Source: Brevundimonas sp. UBA5713
GTDB taxonomy: Bacteria; Pseudomonadota; Alphaproteobacteria; Caulobacterales; Caulobacteraceae
Reading direction: 5' to 3'
Assembly (NCBI RefSeq): GCF_002419815.1
Contig: NZ_DIGV01000032.1
Coordinates: forward strand, 8,470-72,469
DNA: 64,000 bases
A program made the position numbers and the translations under genes. The notes beneath the pieces were generated by a model, which was given only the letters and a program-made list of their open reading frames with translations, was not told the DNA's origin and ran no database searches. Position 1 is the first letter of the stretch. Every line of letters begins with the position of its first letter. This document shows, piece by piece, positions 34,055 to 42,622 of the stretch.

Positions 34055-34818
34055 AGACGCACCTCCACCCCGTTCTGGTCGAGGTAGGCTTTGAGATCGG
34101 GAATGGCGATAGCGCCGGAGTGGAAGACACTGGCGGCTAGAGCACCGGAGACGTCGGCATCCTTGAACGCCGACAGGAAGTGTTCGACCGCACCCGCACC
34201 GCCGGAGGCAACCAGCGGGATGTTCAGGCGCTGGCAGGCGGCGCTCAATTGCGGGATGTCATAGCCCTTGCGGACGCCGTCCTGATCGATGCAGTTCAGC
34301 ACGATCTCGCCGGCACCCAGCGACTGAGCCTCAAGAATCCAGTCCATCGTCAGCTTGCCTGCGCCGCGTCGGGCATTGGGGTCGCCGGTGTATTTGTGGA
34401 CCTTCCACTCACCATCCTGAAACGCGCTGTCGACACCGACGACGACACATTGGCGGCCCAGCACCTGCGCCATTTCGCCGATCAGTTCGGGGCGTTCCAG
34501 AGCCGGAGAGTTGATCGACACCTTGTCTGCACCGTGGTCGAGGCAGCGTGCGGCCTGTTCGACCGTGCGGATGCCACCGGCCACGCAGAAGGGGATGTCG
34601 AGCAGGCGGGCAATATCCTGCACCCACGAATAGTCGAGAGTGCGGCCTTCGGGGCTGGCGGTGATGTCGTAAAACACCAGCTCGTCAGCGCCCTGATCGC
34701 GATAGCGCGCGGCCAGTTCAGCGGCGTCGCCCATATCGACGTGGCCTTCAAAGCGCACGCCTTTGACAACGCGGCCGTCCTTGACGTCGAGGCAGGGGAT
34801 AATCCTACGGGCGGTCAT
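34051..34818 (-). CDS. hisF: Imidazole glycerol phosphate synthase, cyclase subunit
   Basis: A 255-residue (beta/alpha)8 enzyme that takes ammonia from HisH to form IGP and AICAR. It begins [20 protein letters not shown]; the catalytic Asp residues are in CLDVKDGR and GVDSAF. Its ATG overlaps the hisA stop (TGATG), and its stop overlaps hisIE. Length is standard. Confidence 0.97.
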   Translation of the reverse strand: MTARRIIPCLDVKDGRVVKGVRFEGHVDMGDAAELAARYRDQGADELVFYDITASPEGRTLDYSWVQDIARLLDIPFCVAGGIRTVEQAARCLDHGADKVSINSPALERPELIGEMAQVLGRQCVVVGVDSAFQDGEWKVHKYTGDPNARRGAGKLTMDWILEAQSLGAGEIVLNCIDQDGVRKGYDIPQLSAACQRLNIPLVASGGAGAVEHFLSAFKDADVSGALAASVFHSGAIAIPDLKAYLDQNGVEVRL

Positions 34819-35549
34819 CAGGCCACGGCCTTGATGGCTTCGGCGACGGTGAATTTGCCCTCATAGATGGCGCGGCCGGTGATGGCACCGTCGCAGCCGA
34901 TGGCCTTGGCTCCGGTTAGGTCGTCCAGAGTGGCGACACCGCCCGAGGCCTGGATTTTCAGCTCAGGACGACGCTTCAGGGCTTCGCCCAGCAGGTCCAG
35001 ATTAGCACCGGTCAGTGCGCCGTCGCGGCTGACGTCTGTCATCAGCACGTGGCGCAATAGATCCGATGGATAGCGCTCCAGCACGGTCCACAGGTCGACG
35101 CCCGCCGACTGGGTCCAGCCCTTGAGGGCAGGCACGGGCATGTCGTCTTCGTATTTCACATCGAGCGCGAGGGTGATGGCTTCGGGACCGAACTGGTCGA
35201 GCCAGGCCAGAACCTGATCGGAATCCGTTACCGCCAGCGAGCCGATGACCACGCGGTTCACGCCCGCATCCAGCAGGCGCTTGATGTCTTCCTCGCTGCG
35301 AACACCGCCGCCGCACTGGATTTTGACATCCACCGACTTGGCCATTTCACCGACCAGTTCGTATTGGCGTGCACCACCAGCCTTGGCCCCGTCCAGATCG
35401 ACGATGTGGACCCACTCGGCCCCTTCGGCGGCAAAGGCAGCAAGGCGCGAGGCGGGATTATCGTCGTAGCGCGTGACCTTGTCGAAATCGCCGTGCATCA
35501 GGCGCACCGCGAAGCCGTCTTTCAGGTCGATGGCGGGATAGATAATCAT
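34818..35549 (-). CDS. hisA: ProFAR isomerase
   Basis: A 243-residue TIM-barrel isomerase converting ProFAR to PRFAR. It begins [21 protein letters not shown] and shows [12 protein letters not shown] and [12 protein letters not shown], with the catalytic Asp residues in AIDLKDG and TDVSRDG. It overlaps hisH and hisF at both ends. HisA and HisF are ancient duplicates and lie adjacent here. Confidence 0.97.
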   Translation of the reverse strand: MIIYPAIDLKDGFAVRLMHGDFDKVTRYDDNPASRLAAFAAEGAEWVHIVDLDGAKAGGARQYELVGEMAKSVDVKIQCGGGVRSEEDIKRLLDAGVNRVVIGSLAVTDSDQVLAWLDQFGPEAITLALDVKYEDDMPVPALKGWTQSAGVDLWTVLERYPSDLLRHVLMTDVSRDGALTGANLDLLGEALKRRPELKIQASGGVATLDDLTGAKAIGCDGAITGRAIYEGKFTVAEAIKAVA

Positions 35550-36145
35550 GCGGGCAACTCGAGGAAATTCTTGAGGATACGGGCACCGGTCTTGGCAGAC
35601 CGTTCAGGGTGGAACTGGCAGCCCCAGCGGTTTTTGAAGTTCACCACAGCGGGTACAGGCAGGCCGTAATCGGCAGCGGCGATGGTGGCCTCGCCATCGG
35701 GGCAGACGAAGCCGTGGACGAAATAGGCCCACTCGCCGTCGTTCACGCCTTCAAGAAGCGGATCTTCGCGGCGTTTGGTGAGGCGGCTCCAGCCCATGTG
35801 GGGCGAGGGCATGGAGGGCTTGGGCTTGATGGCGGTGACGCGGCCCGGAATCAGGCCCAGCATGGCCACATCGCCATCCTCGTCAGAGGCTTCGAACAAA
35901 AGCTGCTGGCCAAGGCAAACACCCATCAGCGGGCGTTCGAACTGGCGAAGCGCCTCGGTCAGGCCAAGGCTGTTCAACTGTTTCATGGCATAGCCTGCCG
36001 CGCCGACGCCGGGCAGGATTACGCGCTCGGCGTCCAGCACATCGTCAGGATCTGCGGTGACGCGCACACGGGCACCCAGACGTTCGAGTGCGAAACGCAC
36101 CGAGGCGACATTGCCCGAGCCATAACCGATCAGGGTGACGTTCAT
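35546..36145 (-). CDS. hisH: Imidazole glycerol phosphate synthase, glutaminase subunit
   Basis: A 199-residue class I glutamine amidotransferase that supplies ammonia to HisF. The nucleophile Cys is in GVCLGQQLLFE and the His-Glu pair in QFHPERSAKTG. ATG at 36145 (MNVTLIGYGSGNVASV) is chosen; the frame upstream is the hisB coding region. It lies one base after the fused hisB stop, and its stop overlaps the hisA ATG. Confidence 0.97.
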   Translation of the reverse strand: MNVTLIGYGSGNVASVRFALERLGARVRVTADPDDVLDAERVILPGVGAAGYAMKQLNSLGLTEALRQFERPLMGVCLGQQLLFEASDEDGDVAMLGLIPGRVTAIKPKPSMPSPHMGWSRLTKRREDPLLEGVNDGEWAYFVHGFVCPDGEATIAAADYGLPVPAVVNFKNRWGCQFHPERSAKTGARILKNFLELPA

Positions 36146-36146
36146 C

Positions 36147-37571
36147 TTACAGAACGCCCTTGGTCGAGGGGATTGCGTCGCCTTCAACCTTGATGGCCTG
36201 ACGCAGCGCGCGGCCAAAGCCCTTGTAGCAGGCCTCGGTCTTGTGGTGGTCGTCAGTGCCGGTGACGGTGATGTGCACGGCAGCGCCAAGGTGTTCGGCC
36301 AGCGAACGGAACACGTGGGCGGTCATGTCTGTGCGGTAGTCACCGAGGTAGGGTGTCTCGAACGTGCCCTCGAACACAGGGAAGGGACGGCCCGACAGGT
36401 CGATAGAGACAACCGCATTGGCCTCGTCCATCGGCAGGACAAAGCCATAGCGCTGAATGCCCTTGCGTTCGCCCAGTGCCTGTTTCAGCGCCTGACCCAG
36501 AGCAATGGCGCAGTCCTCGATCGTGTGGTGCGGATCGGTGTGCAGGTCGCCTTCGCATTTCAGGCGCAGCGAGAAGCCGCCGTGCGCCGCGATCTGTTCC
36601 AGCATGTGGTCAAAGAAGCCGACGCCGGTTTCGATCTTGACCGGAGCGGCCTCGTCAAGGTTCACCGCGCAGACGATGCGGGTCTCCTTGGTGTCGCGCA
36701 CCGACTGGCCGATGCGCGGGGCGCGGGCCTTGCCGACGCTCATGCCAAAGGCGGCGAGCAGGCGGTCGTTGACCTCGGTCTTGACCGAAACGGGCAGGCG
36801 CAGCCGCTCTTCGGACACATCGGCTGTGATGCCGAACACCTTGAGCTGGCCAAGGGCGGCTTCGAGGTTTTCAGGGCGGGTGACGATGATCGGGCCGACG
36901 CCCTGATCCACCGGCATAAGACGCGACAGCTCACGCACCAGTCGCTCGCGCTCGCGGCGCACGGTGGCGATGCGCTCGGCACTTTCCAGCATCCGCGACG
37001 GGTCCAGTGCCTGCTGGGCCATTTTCACCAGCGGCGACGGCAGGGCATAGGGTTCCAGCACCGAGGCCAGACGCTCCAGTGTCAGCGGCTGGGCCAGCGC
37101 GGCGCCCACGCGCGCACCGGCCAGGCCATAGGCCAGCGACAGGCTGCGCAGGACGATCAGGTTCGGCACATCCTTGATAAGGGTGGCCGCCGAGGTCGCA
37201 TCGGAGAACTCGACCACGCCTTCATCCACCACCAGCAGGGCAGGGGCGACGCGGGCGGCCATTTCGGTGATGGCTTCCGGCGAGCCGATGGCGCGGGCGA
37301 TCACGGCCATGGCCTCGCCCTTGGCCGGATAGATGGCTTGCAGGCGGCTATAGGGTTCGGACTTGGGAGCCTCGACCGAGCCACCGTCGCGCAGAGCCAG
37401 ACGCCAGACCAGTTCCAGCGCGTGGGTCAGGCCGCGTACCGGCAGCACCTGATCGGCGCTGACGCCATAGATTTCGGCCATACGAGCGGCCAGCGCGGCG
37501 GGGTTGGACGGATAGGCGTCCAGACCCTCGGCACCGGAGATCAGCGGGGTAAAGGGGGCGGGAAGGCTCAT
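36147..37571 (-). CDS. hisB: Fusion: degenerate HisC-like aminotransferase domain + imidazoleglycerol-phosphate dehydratase
   Basis: A 474-residue protein. Residues about 282-474 are a complete HisB, with FFDHMLEQIAAHG, DPHHTIED, HVFRSLAEHL and DDHHKTEA as manganese ligands, ending PSTKGVL. Residues 1-279 resemble HisC: YGVSADQVLPVRGLTHALELVW, VVDEGVVEFSD, RSLSLAYGLAGARVG and RRERERLVREL. The PLP-binding Lys of SKAxGLAGxR is Leu146 (CTG, 37134-37136), and the NPxNPTG segment is missing. The domain is probably not an aminotransferase and may be structural or regulatory. HisB activity looks intact. It overlaps hisD by four bases. Confidence 0.9.
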   Translation of the reverse strand: MSLPAPFTPLISGAEGLDAYPSNPAALAARMAEIYGVSADQVLPVRGLTHALELVWRLALRDGGSVEAPKSEPYSRLQAIYPAKGEAMAVIARAIGSPEAITEMAARVAPALLVVDEGVVEFSDATSAATLIKDVPNLIVLRSLSLAYGLAGARVGAALAQPLTLERLASVLEPYALPSPLVKMAQQALDPSRMLESAERIATVRRERERLVRELSRLMPVDQGVGPIIVTRPENLEAALGQLKVFGITADVSEERLRLPVSVKTEVNDRLLAAFGMSVGKARAPRIGQSVRDTKETRIVCAVNLDEAAPVKIETGVGFFDHMLEQIAAHGGFSLRLKCEGDLHTDPHHTIEDCAIALGQALKQALGERKGIQRYGFVLPMDEANAVVSIDLSGRPFPVFEGTFETPYLGDYRTDMTAHVFRSLAEHLGAAVHITVTGTDDHHKTEACYKGFGRALRQAIKVEGDAIPSTKGVL

Positions 37572-38875
37572 GCCTCGCTCCTGTAATCAGCGGCGCGGGC
37601 GTGGGCTTCGAGGCCTTCCAGTCGCGCAAGGCGGGCAGCGATCGGACCAAGGGTGCGGGCACCCTCTTCGTTCACATACTGCACCGACATCGAGGTCATG
37701 AAGCTGGCGGTGGTGATACCGCCCAGCGTGCGCGCACCGCCATCGGTCGGCAGGACGTGGCTGGGACCAGCGGCATAGTCGCCAAGGGTCTCGGCGGCCC
37801 AGCCACCGACGAAGATGGCCCCTGCGGCTTCGATACGGTCCACCAGATCACCGGCGTCTTCGGTCTGAAGCGCAAGGTGTTCAGGGCCATACATATTGAT
37901 GGCTTCGATCACATCGTCCGGATTGCGGGCGAGAATGGCGCGGGCTTCACCCAGAGATGCGCGGGCGATCTCGGCGCGCGGCAGGGTGCCGACCTGTTCC
38001 TCGACCTCTTCCAGAATGGCCTGAAGGGCGGTCTTGGTGGTGGCGACAAGGATGACCTGTGCGTCGGTATCGTGCTCGGCCTGAGACAGAAGGTCGGCAG
38101 CGGCAATCACCGGATCGGCGGCGCTGTCGGCCACGACCATCAGTTCGGATGGGCCAGCGGGCATGTCTACGGCTGGGCCGGCGGGCAGGGCGTTGGCCTG
38201 TTTCTTGGCCTCCGCCACATAGGCATTGCCGGGGCCGAACAGCTTGTCACAGCGCTGGATGATGCCGTCTTCCAGCTCGACGCCAAAGGTCAGGGCGGCG
38301 ATGGCCTGTGCTCCGCCGATGGCCCAGAGAGCGTCAAGGCCCGCCTCGGCAGCGGCTATGATCATGGCCGGGTGGACCGAGCCGTCCTTGGACGGCGGGG
38401 TGACGGCCACGCGGGTTTTCACACCGGCGACCTGTGCCGGAATGGCCTGCATCAACAGAGACGAGAACAGCGGGGCCGTGCCGCCCGGCACATAGATGCC
38501 TGCCGCACTGATGGCGCGCCAAGCGATCTTGGAGCGCACACCGGCGGTGGTTTCGATCAGTTTGGTGTCTTCGGGCTTGGTTGCCTGATGGAAAAGGCGG
38601 ATGTTTTCCGCGGCCATACGGATGGCGCGGGTGTCGGCAGGTGCCAGTTGGTCACGGGCCGCGTTCAGGGTCTCGTTGTTGATCGGAATGCGGCGCGGGG
38701 GTGCGCCGTCCAGCTTGATGCACCATTCGGTGACGGCGGCACCGCCACGCAGGGCGACATCCTGCATGATCTCGCGCACCACATTGGTGACATCAGCGGC
38801 AACGCGCTGCGACGGGCGGGCCAGAGCCTCGCGTTTTTGGGCCGCGTCCAGTTGGGACCAGTCGATAGTCTTCAT
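37568..38875 (-). CDS. hisD: Histidinol dehydrogenase
   Basis: A 435-residue zinc enzyme that oxidises histidinol to histidine in the last two steps. Motifs are YVPGGTAPLFSSLLMQAIPAQVAG, IAALTFG, DKLFGPGNAYVAEAKK, DMPAGPSELMVVAD, LSQAEHDTDAQ and NMYGPEHL. ATG at 38875 gives MKTIDWSQ; the longer frame to 38968 would run into hisG. It shares one base with the hisG stop (TGATG) and overlaps the fused hisB. Confidence 0.97.
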   Translation of the reverse strand: MKTIDWSQLDAAQKREALARPSQRVAADVTNVVREIMQDVALRGGAAVTEWCIKLDGAPPRRIPINNETLNAARDQLAPADTRAIRMAAENIRLFHQATKPEDTKLIETTAGVRSKIAWRAISAAGIYVPGGTAPLFSSLLMQAIPAQVAGVKTRVAVTPPSKDGSVHPAMIIAAAEAGLDALWAIGGAQAIAALTFGVELEDGIIQRCDKLFGPGNAYVAEAKKQANALPAGPAVDMPAGPSELMVVADSAADPVIAAADLLSQAEHDTDAQVILVATTKTALQAILEEVEEQVGTLPRAEIARASLGEARAILARNPDDVIEAINMYGPEHLALQTEDAGDLVDRIEAAGAIFVGGWAAETLGDYAAGPSHVLPTDGGARTLGGITTASFMTSMSVQYVNEEGARTLGPIAARLARLEGLEAHARAADYRSEA

Positions 38876-39753
38876 CACATCATCTTCTCGATGGGCAGGA
38901 CGAGGATGGCCGAGGCACCCACGGCCTTCAGCTTCTCCAGCGTTTCCCAGAATACAGCTTCCTGACACACGGCGTGGACCGCCACGGCATCATCACGACC
39001 GGCCAACGGCATGATGGTCGGCGAGCCTGCACCCGGCAGGATGGCGATGATCTCGTCCAGCGCGGCGCGCGGGGCGTTCATCATCACATATTTGGCACCC
39101 GAGGAGGCGATGACCCCGCTCATGCGCTCCATGACGCTGTCCAGCAGATCGACGAGTTCCGGCTCGGGCGCGGTCGGCGATTTGATCAGGACGGCTTGGG
39201 ATTCAAACACGGTGTCGCGGGCGACAAGGCCGTTGGCCTCCAGCGTCGCGCCGGTCGAGACCAGATCGCAGATGCCGGTGGCCAGCTTCATGCGCGGCGC
39301 GACCTCGACCGCACCGCGCATCAGCACTACATCGGCCTTCACGCCTTCATTGGCGAGATAGCGCTTCAGGATGTTGGGGTAGGAGGTGGCGATACGTTGG
39401 CCTTCCAGCGTCTTGGGGCCATTCCAGTCACCCGGCAGGGTCGCCAGTTTCAGCGTGCAGCGGCCAAAGCCCAGCGGCATGACGATCTCGGCGTTCGGGC
39501 CGCCGTTGCGGCCTTCTTCCAGCACGTTCTCGCCGACGATGCCGAGGTCGCACACGCCATCGGCCACGAAGGTGGGAATGTCGTCGTCGCGCACCCGGAT
39601 CAGGTCGATCGGGTAGTTTTCGACGCGATACAGCAGCTCGTTATGACCCTTGACCCATTTCAGGCCCGCGTCGCGGATCAGGTCCAGCGAGCGGTCGGCC
39701 AGACGGCCGGATTTCTGAATGGCGATGCGGAGCCGACCTTGTGCGGTGCTCAT
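38875..39753 (-). CDS. hisG: ATP phosphoribosyltransferase, long form
   Basis: A 292-residue enzyme for the committed step of histidine synthesis. It begins RLRIAIQKSGRLADRSLDLIRDAG. The phosphate loop region ATGICDLVSTGATLEANGL is present. A C-terminal domain of about 70 residues (IIAILPGAGSPTIMPL...VAVHAV) marks the long HisG, which carries the allosteric His site, so HisZ is not needed. It is the first structural gene, 26 bases after the regulator. Confidence 0.96.
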   Translation of the reverse strand: MSTAQGRLRIAIQKSGRLADRSLDLIRDAGLKWVKGHNELLYRVENYPIDLIRVRDDDIPTFVADGVCDLGIVGENVLEEGRNGGPNAEIVMPLGFGRCTLKLATLPGDWNGPKTLEGQRIATSYPNILKRYLANEGVKADVVLMRGAVEVAPRMKLATGICDLVSTGATLEANGLVARDTVFESQAVLIKSPTAPEPELVDLLDSVMERMSGVIASSGAKYVMMNAPRAALDEIIAILPGAGSPTIMPLAGRDDAVAVHAVCQEAVFWETLEKLKAVGASAILVLPIEKMM

Positions 39754-39779
39754 GGGTTTACTCTCTCGGGTCAGAATCT

Positions 39780-40103
39780 TCAGTCAGCGGAAATGCGATC
39801 AAGGGCGATGCGATAGCCCTGATGCGGCATGTCCTTCAGATAGCGGGCGACGCGGACCACGGTGGTCGGACTGGCCCCGGCCTCGGCAGCGATCTCGCGA
39901 TAGGATTTGTCGCCCGCGTCCAACAGGCGGGCCACTTGCCAGCGCTCGGTAAAGGCGCGCAGCTCGGCGGGGGTGCAGAGATCGGCCAAAAAGGCCGCCA
40001 TTTCCTCACGGCTCTTCATGGCCAGCAAGGCATCAAGCAGTGCCTCGCGGGCTGCGTCCTTGGTGGCCGCTTGATCGGCAGCAATGGCAGGTTCGGTCGT
40101 CAT
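39780..40103 (-). CDS. TrpR/YerC-family regulator, likely histidine-operon repressor (HisR-like)
   Basis: A 107-residue TrpR-superfamily protein. The core is FLADLCTPAELRAFTERWQVARLLDAGDKSYREIAAEAGASPTTVVRVARYL, a helix-turn-helix of the YerC/YecD type. It heads the his operon. Palindromic sites overlap the promoter directly upstream. Comparative studies assign TrpR-like HisR repressors to his genes in several alphaproteobacteria. Autoregulation by histidine is therefore a good inference. ATG at 40103 is chosen over 40139, which would lie inside the operator. Confidence 0.8.
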   Translation of the reverse strand: MTTEPAIAADQAATKDAAREALLDALLAMKSREEMAAFLADLCTPAELRAFTERWQVARLLDAGDKSYREIAAEAGASPTTVVRVARYLKDMPHQGYRIALDRISAD

Positions 40104-40106
40104 GCG

Positions 40107-40134
40107 CGTTCCACTATGCTGTAACAGTGGAACG
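40107..40134 (-). promoter_or_regulatory. Palindromic operator over the his-operon promoter
   Basis: CGTTCCACT (40107-40115) and AGTGGAACG (40126-40134) are perfect nine-base arms around a ten-base centre. On the minus strand TTGACC (40134-40139) and a TA-containing -10 near 40111-40118 flank it. A bound repressor would block RNA polymerase. The transcript would start very close to the regulator's ATG, with little or no leader. Confidence 0.65.
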
Positions 40135-40166
40135 GTCAAGGATTTTGTTACAGCGTGGTGTTACGC
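40118..40166. promoter_or_regulatory. Additional inverted half-sites TGTTACAGC upstream of hisR-like gene
   Basis: GCTGTAACA (40118-40126) and TGTTACAGC (40146-40154) form a perfect inverted pair. A third partial copy, TGTTACGC, lies at 40159-40166. They interlock with the first palindrome and suggest cooperative binding of two dimers. Confidence 0.5.
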
Positions 40167-40167
40167 T

Positions 40168-41526
40168 TTAGTAGACATCGCGGCGATAGCGACCGGCGTC
40201 CGTCAGGCCCTGAAGCGTCTCGGTGCCCAATACGGTTTCCAGCGCCGCATGCACGCCCTGCGACATGCCTTCCAGACTGCCGCAGACAAACACATAGGCG
40301 CCGCGCTCGACCCAGCGGACGATGTCGCGGGCGTGTTCGGACAACAGATGCTGCACATAGCGGCCATCGCCTTCGTCGCGTGACCAGGCGTGATCCACAC
40401 GGGCGATCTGACCGGCGGCCTGCATGGCCTTCAGCTCGTCGCCGAACAGATTGTCATGGGCCGAGGTGCGCTCGCCAAACAGCAGCCACGCATCGCCCGC
40501 GCGCGGCACCTTCAGATGGGCGCGCAGACCGGCAATGCCGGTGCCATTGCCGATCAGGATGATGGGGGCCGCATCGGGCGCAGACCGGAAGCTGCGGTTC
40601 GGGCGAATGCGCATCTGCACCACCTCGTCCAGCTTGAGCTGACGGATCAACCAGCCGGAGCCCAGGCCATAGCCGCCGTCCGGCGTGGTCATCAGGCGAA
40701 TGCAGAACTCAGCCGCGCCATCGGCGGGCACCGAAGCCAGCGAATATTCACGCACTACAGTGGCTGCGCCCTCGCTGCTCGGCAGAGCGATTTCGGCAAT
40801 GTCGCCTGCTTCCCAGACCGAGCGGTGGCCGATGGGTTGGAACACCAGATGCCACGCTTCGCCACCGGGGCTTCCGGGGTTCATATGAGTTTTGCGGACC
40901 AGCTGCCACGGCTGGAACGGGGCCGGGGTAAAACCTGCACCGCTTTCGGCACCGGCCAGTTTGGCCAGCTCACCCTGCCATGCGGCCAGAGCGACGGGGT
41001 CGTTGTTGTCGACCTCGATACGGCTGAACAGGGGCTTGGCGGCACTGGCGACCAGCCAGTCGTCCAGCTGACGGCCAAAACCGCAATACTGGTCATAGCT
41101 GCTGTCGCCCAGTGACAGCACGCCATAGGACAGGTGCGGCAGGGCCGAGGCTTCGGTCATCTGGCGGCGCAGAAAACCAGAGGCATTGTCGGGCGCATCG
41201 CCTTCTCCGGTGGTAGAGGCGACAAACAGGACAGTACGGGCAGCCGCCAACACTTCTGGCGTCAATTCCGACAAAGGCACAGGACGCGCAGGTGTGCCCT
41301 GCTGTGATAGCCACTCGGCACTATCCCACGCCAGATTTTCCGCCGTTCCCGTCTGGCTGCCATAGGCCAGCAAAACCGTGTCGGAGGCTGCATCGCCCAT
41401 GGCGGCGGCGCGCGCCTTGGCCGCCTTGGCATCGCGGCGAACCTTGGCCACGACCCACAAGGTCAGGGCCAGCCACAGGCCGACACAGATGGCGGCGCAG
41501 ATCCAGTGGGTGGGGTTATGGGTCAC
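40168..41526 (-). CDS. Membrane-anchored flavodoxin/FNR-type reductase (CysJ-like)
   Basis: A 452-residue flavoprotein. It has one N-terminal helix (WICAAICVGLWLALTLWVV), then a flavodoxin domain (YGSQTGTAENLAWDSAEWL, STTGEGDAPDNASGFLRR), then an FAD and NADPH domain (REYSLASVP, LIGNGTGIAGLRAHL, YVFVCGSLEGM) ending DAGRYRRDVY as in CysJ. It should pass electrons from NADPH through FAD and FMN to a membrane or periplasmic partner. It is the last gene of the PepSY-DUF2271-DUF4198-ApbE operon, and the natural acceptor is the PepSY protein. Confidence 0.87.
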   Translation of the reverse strand: MTHNPTHWICAAICVGLWLALTLWVVAKVRRDAKAAKARAAAMGDAASDTVLLAYGSQTGTAENLAWDSAEWLSQQGTPARPVPLSELTPEVLAAARTVLFVASTTGEGDAPDNASGFLRRQMTEASALPHLSYGVLSLGDSSYDQYCGFGRQLDDWLVASAAKPLFSRIEVDNNDPVALAAWQGELAKLAGAESGAGFTPAPFQPWQLVRKTHMNPGSPGGEAWHLVFQPIGHRSVWEAGDIAEIALPSSEGAATVVREYSLASVPADGAAEFCIRLMTTPDGGYGLGSGWLIRQLKLDEVVQMRIRPNRSFRSAPDAAPIILIGNGTGIAGLRAHLKVPRAGDAWLLFGERTSAHDNLFGDELKAMQAAGQIARVDHAWSRDEGDGRYVQHLLSEHARDIVRWVERGAYVFVCGSLEGMSQGVHAALETVLGTETLQGLTDAGRYRRDVY

Positions 41527-41545
41527 GACAAAAGCGACAGGCGGT

Positions 41546-42619
41546 TTAGGCCTCGTCCTCCATCATGGCGGCATAGGCAGGCGTCATCCGCTCGACCAGC
41601 CCTTGCGCGGTACGCTCTACGAAATGGGCGGCCAGACCCATGGCCTCGGCCAGTTCAGGTCCGTCAACCGGACCCAGAACCGTCAGGGCGGTGGCAAAGG
41701 CGTCTGCGCGCATGGCCGAGGCGTCAAAGACTGTTACCTGCGCCAAGCCATTGGCCACAGGGCGACCCGTAGAGCCGTCGATGGTGTGGCTATAGGTGGT
41801 GCCATTGTGGCTGAACTGACGGCGCCAGTCGCCGGACGTGGCCACGGCGAGATCAAACAGGGCCGCCACCGTGCGCGGAGCCGGAGAGTTTTCGACCGTT
41901 TCGATTTCGACCCACCACGGCTGGGCATCGGGTTTGACGCCGCGTCCTTTCAGCTCGCCGCCGATCTCCACCAGATGCGAGGTGGCACCCATGGCGGTCA
42001 GGCGCTCGGACACGCGGTCCACCGCATGGCCCTTGGCGATGCCGGAGAAGTCCAGCTTCATGCCACCGATCTGAAGCGCTGACTGCTGTTCACGGTTCAG
42101 GCGCAGGCGGTTCCAGCCGCTGACCTTGGCCGCGGCGGCTATCTCTTCGTCGGTCGGGACAGGCAGCAGTGACAGGCGCTGACCCAGCGGGCCAAAGCCC
42201 CACAGGTCCACCAACGCCCCCAGCGTCGGATCGACCGCGCCGTTCACATCGTCTGCAATGTCGAGAGAGGCTGTCAGCAGGGCCCAGAAATCATCAGACA
42301 GAGGCACAAAGCCTTCGCCTGCGCGGTTGAACCGGCTGATCTCGCTGTTCGTCACCCACGGGCTGAACAGGGCGATCACAGTCTCCAGTTCGGCCTCGAT
42401 GGCCACGCGGAAATCTTCCAGATCGCTGCCCATCGGCGGCACAAAACGAACCTGCCAGGTCGTGCCCATGCTGGCTCCGTCCAGCGACCAGACCAGATCA
42501 CTGGGCGGACGCTCCGGCCCCCCGTTTACCTGCGGGATCAGCACGCGGTTCTCGCCGAAGTCATTAGCGACGGCGTCTCCGATGATGATCGGCGCGGGCG
42601 AGGAGCTGGAGCGTTTCAT
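41546..42619 (-). CDS. apbE: ApbE-type FAD:protein FMN transferase without a signal peptide
   Basis: A 357-residue ApbE-family enzyme that attaches FMN to Thr or Ser of target proteins. Motifs: DGASMGTTWQVRF, GAVDPTLGALVDLWGFG, LDFSGIAKGHAVD, VEIGGELKGRG, and HTIDGSTGRPV...ADAFATAL. Most ApbE proteins are periplasmic lipoproteins, but here the N-terminus (MKRSSSSPAPIIIGDAV) has no hydrophobic export signal. Its neighbour DUF2271 carries a candidate target motif. The gene starts three bases after the DUF4198 stop. Confidence 0.9.
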   Translation of the reverse strand: MKRSSSSPAPIIIGDAVANDFGENRVLIPQVNGGPERPPSDLVWSLDGASMGTTWQVRFVPPMGSDLEDFRVAIEAELETVIALFSPWVTNSEISRFNRAGEGFVPLSDDFWALLTASLDIADDVNGAVDPTLGALVDLWGFGPLGQRLSLLPVPTDEEIAAAAKVSGWNRLRLNREQQSALQIGGMKLDFSGIAKGHAVDRVSERLTAMGATSHLVEIGGELKGRGVKPDAQPWWVEIETVENSPAPRTVAALFDLAVATSGDWRRQFSHNGTTYSHTIDGSTGRPVANGLAQVTVFDASAMRADAFATALTVLGPVDGPELAEAMGLAAHFVERTAQGLVERMTPAYAAMMEDEA

Positions 42620-42622
42620 GGG

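Noticed and set aside
36135..37586. A 483-codon open frame antisense to the hisB fusion
   Set aside because: The sense strand encodes a fully recognisable HisB within an overlapping operon; the antisense protein is Gly/His/Gln-rich without a domain.
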